A stretch of DNA of 64,000 bases, taken from the NCBI RefSeq assembly GCF_016901695.1, contig NZ_JACJKS010000001.1:62001-126000 (forward strand), in the 5' to 3' direction. The notes below the pieces were generated by a model. The model made no database searches and was not told where the DNA came from. It saw only the letters and a program-made list of their open reading frames with translations. Positions 62,428 to 64,000 of the stretch are shown here, in pieces (the first letter of the stretch is position 1; the number at the start of each line of letters is the position of its first letter). This DNA comes from Mordavella massiliensis (GTDB lineage: Bacteria > Bacillota > Clostridia > Lachnospirales > Lachnospiraceae). A program made the translations under genes and the position numbers.

Positions 62428-63786
62428 TCACTGTCCCTGTATCCTCTTTCCCTCTGCCAGGGCGAGAAGCTGCTCCTTCGTGTTGAGGGCCGGCTCCTCG
62501 ATCACGGCGTCCAGAAGCTCCCGCAGAAGCTCCCCCATCTCCTTTCCGGGGGCGAACCCGGCCTCCATCAGGTCCCTGCCGTTCACTGCCAGGTCCTTCT
62601 GGGTCACGCACTCCGCCCGGTCCAGGATCTCCCGGTACAGCCGCGCGGCCCCCTCGATGTCGGCCAGCTTCTCCTCCCGCATGTAGAGGCTCTGGGCCAG
62701 CACATCCGCCCGCCGCACTTCCAGGTAGAGGGGGAACAGATCCGGCCCGATCCGGTGCATGGCCCTGCGCACGCTGGCAGGGCGGACCGGCATCCGGTAG
62801 TCGTGGTAGTACACGAGGGTAGTCACCTTCCGGAGCGTGTCATTGTCGAATTTCAGGCGGCGCAGGACCGCCCGGGCGATCTCTTCGCTGCGGACCGCGT
62901 GCTTCTTAAAGTGGGCCACCCCGTCCGCGTCCACGGTCTTCAGGTCCGGCTTCCCCATATCGTGCAGCAGCATGGCAAGGCGGAGCACCCGGTCCGGGCG
63001 GATGTGGAGGAGCGCCTGGAGCGTATGCTCCCCCACCGTGTACATGTGGTGGGGCGTCTCCTGGGTGGTCTCCATAATCCGGTCAAACTCGGGGAGGAAC
63101 CACTTTGTGATCCCCAGCTCCCAGGCGGTGCGCAGCAGGTCCGGCCGGTCGGACAAGAGGGTCTTCACAAGCTCCGTCTGGATCCGCTCCGCGCTGATCT
63201 TCTGCAGGGTGGGCGCGAGGGCCCGCATCCCCTCCCGGGTCTTATCCTCCAGCGCGAACCCGAGCTGAGCTGCGAACCGGATCCCCCGCAGGATCCGCAG
63301 GGCGTCCTCCGAGAAGCGGGCGCGCGCGTCCCCCACGCAGCGGATCACGTGGTCCGCAAGATCCGCAAGCCCGCCGAAGAGGTCCACCAGCCCTTCCTCG
63401 TCGCTGTAGGCCATGGCGTTGATGGTGAAGTCCCGGCGCAGCAGGTCCTCCCGCAGGCTGCGTGTGAAGGTCACTTCCCGCGGGTGCCTGCCGTCCTCAT
63501 ACACCCCGTCGATGCGGTAGGTCGTCACCTCAAAGCCTTCCCCGTCCAGGAGCACCGTCACCGTGCCATGCTCGATCCCCGTGTCAAACGTCCGGTCAAA
63601 GAGCGCCTTCGTCTGCTCCGGCATGGCCGAGGTGGTGATATCCCAGTCCTCCGGCGTCCGCCCGAGCAGGCTGTCGCGGACGCAGCCTCCCACGGCCCAG
63701 GCCTCAAAGCCTGCGCCACGCAGTGTTCCGATGATCTGTTTTACCCTGTCCGGCATGGCAATGTACAGCCGCCCGCTCTTACTCAT
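62428..63786 (-). CDS. cca: CCA-adding tRNA nucleotidyltransferase / HD domain protein
   Basis: 452 residues. Nucleotidyltransferase motif GGCVRDSLLGRTPEDWDITT (33-52) with the catalytic Asp pair, an RRDFTINAMAY motif and a central HD domain (LAMLLHDMGKPD). It adds CCA to tRNA 3' ends, which the tRNA-Glu gene here needs. Length fits class II enzymes with an HD insert. Confidence 0.95.
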   Translation of the reverse strand: MSKSGRLYIAMPDRVKQIIGTLRGAGFEAWAVGGCVRDSLLGRTPEDWDITTSAMPEQTKALFDRTFDTGIEHGTVTVLLDGEGFEVTTYRIDGVYEDGRHPREVTFTRSLREDLLRRDFTINAMAYSDEEGLVDLFGGLADLADHVIRCVGDARARFSEDALRILRGIRFAAQLGFALEDKTREGMRALAPTLQKISAERIQTELVKTLLSDRPDLLRTAWELGITKWFLPEFDRIMETTQETPHHMYTVGEHTLQALLHIRPDRVLRLAMLLHDMGKPDLKTVDADGVAHFKKHAVRSEEIARAVLRRLKFDNDTLRKVTTLVYYHDYRMPVRPASVRRAMHRIGPDLFPLYLEVRRADVLAQSLYMREEKLADIEGAARLYREILDRAECVTQKDLAVNGRDLMEAGFAPGKEMGELLRELLDAVIEEPALNTKEQLLALAEGKRIQGQ

Positions 63787-63851
63787 ACTCTGTCCTGTCC
63801 TTTCCCTGTGTTTCTTCTATCATAGTCCAGCCCCCGGCGCAAATGCAAGAA

Positions 63852-63886
63852 AAAAGGGAGCAGAAGTCTTCCTTCTGCCCCCTTTT
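63852..63886 (-). terminator. Terminator of the partial right-edge gene
   Basis: Minus strand: a 15-bp stem with one mismatch (63852-63866 with 63872-63886), 5-nt loop, followed by TTTTTTC. Confidence 0.8.
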
Positions 63887-63897
63887 GCCTCTGCGTT

Positions 63898-64000
63898 TTA
63901 GTAGGATTTGCCCCAGTAAGCCATGTGCTGGGCCGGCTTGCCGCACCAGATACACTTGTCGGAGATGAACTCCTCATCCTCGATCAGGCATCTCGTGGCC
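63898..64000 (-). CDS. proS: C-terminal end of a probable prolyl-tRNA synthetase (partial)
   Basis: The last 33 residues of a gene that enters from the right edge: a FISDKCIWCGKPAQHMAYW segment ending in GKSY. The paired Cys and the C-terminal Tyr resemble the zinc end of archaeal-type ProRS, where the terminal carboxylate lies in the active site. Too little is visible to be certain. Confidence 0.6.
   Translation of the reverse strand, partial: ATRCLIEDEEFISDKCIWCGKPAQHMAYWGKSY

Noticed and set aside
63783-63977. 64-residue open frame at the right edge, minus strand
   Set aside because: It spans the terminator and the end of the probable proS gene in another frame.

Overview
The window reads as the chromosome of an anaerobic, spore-forming Gram-positive of the Lachnospiraceae/Clostridiales type. 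The evidence is a GC-rich Firmicute gene style with strong AGGAGG-type ribosome sites, the sporulation run hup-rqcP-yabP-yabQ-divIC-spoIIE-tilS-hpt-ftsH in its conserved order, a CotS-like coat kinase, a clostridial 2[4Fe-4S] ferredoxin, an anaerobic sulfatase maturase and PrdD/PrdE-like reductase proteins. It suggests a host-associated gut organism. No species is claimed. I saw no prophage, complete insertion sequence or CRISPR array.

Layout. 1-7 kb: a partial HtrA-like membrane protein with degenerate active-site positions, divergent mutS2, a two-component system, and an orphan sugar-binding lipoprotein. 7-14 kb: ferredoxin, a small unknown protein, the gdpP-rplI-dnaB operon, galE and a sugar nucleotidyltransferase. 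14-22 kb: an AraC regulator, then murL-murD2 (an alternative way to put D-glutamate into peptidoglycan), trpB2, dat, dsdA and the rpsF-ssb-rpsR operon. 23-33 kb: sortase B with DUF951, a zinc-ribbon membrane protein, a flavodoxin-like protein, a sugar ABC importer without ATPase, two MATE exporters around a PocR/AraC regulator, tRNA-Glu and a decayed Rpn-type transposase/nuclease fragment. 33-35.6 kb: a DUF3810 metalloprotease-like protein with a PrdD/PrdE-like pair.

35.7-51.8 kb is the most striking region. It has two sulfatases, the radical SAM maturase they need, a GH20 hexosaminidase, a GH43-type exo-galactosidase, a GH112 galactosyl-HexNAc phosphorylase, a beta-helix protein, a second ABC importer, a TauE/SafE anion exporter and an AraC regulator. 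The enzymes lack visible secretion signals, so the inferred scheme is import of sulfated Gal-HexNAc-type oligosaccharides (mucin or similar host glycans), cytoplasmic desulfation and trimming, phosphorolysis to Gal-1-P plus HexNAc, and export of the released sulfur oxyanion. Two transcription units of this locus share a 21-bp-period TTGC direct repeat 8 bp upstream of their -35 boxes, which looks like the operator of an AraC-type activator.

52-64 kb is mostly housekeeping and sporulation: a GH13 amylase riding behind ftsH, the hpt/tilS/spoIIE/divIC/yab genes, hup with a near-consensus promoter, a CotS-like kinase, cca, and the last codons of a probable prolyl-tRNA synthetase.
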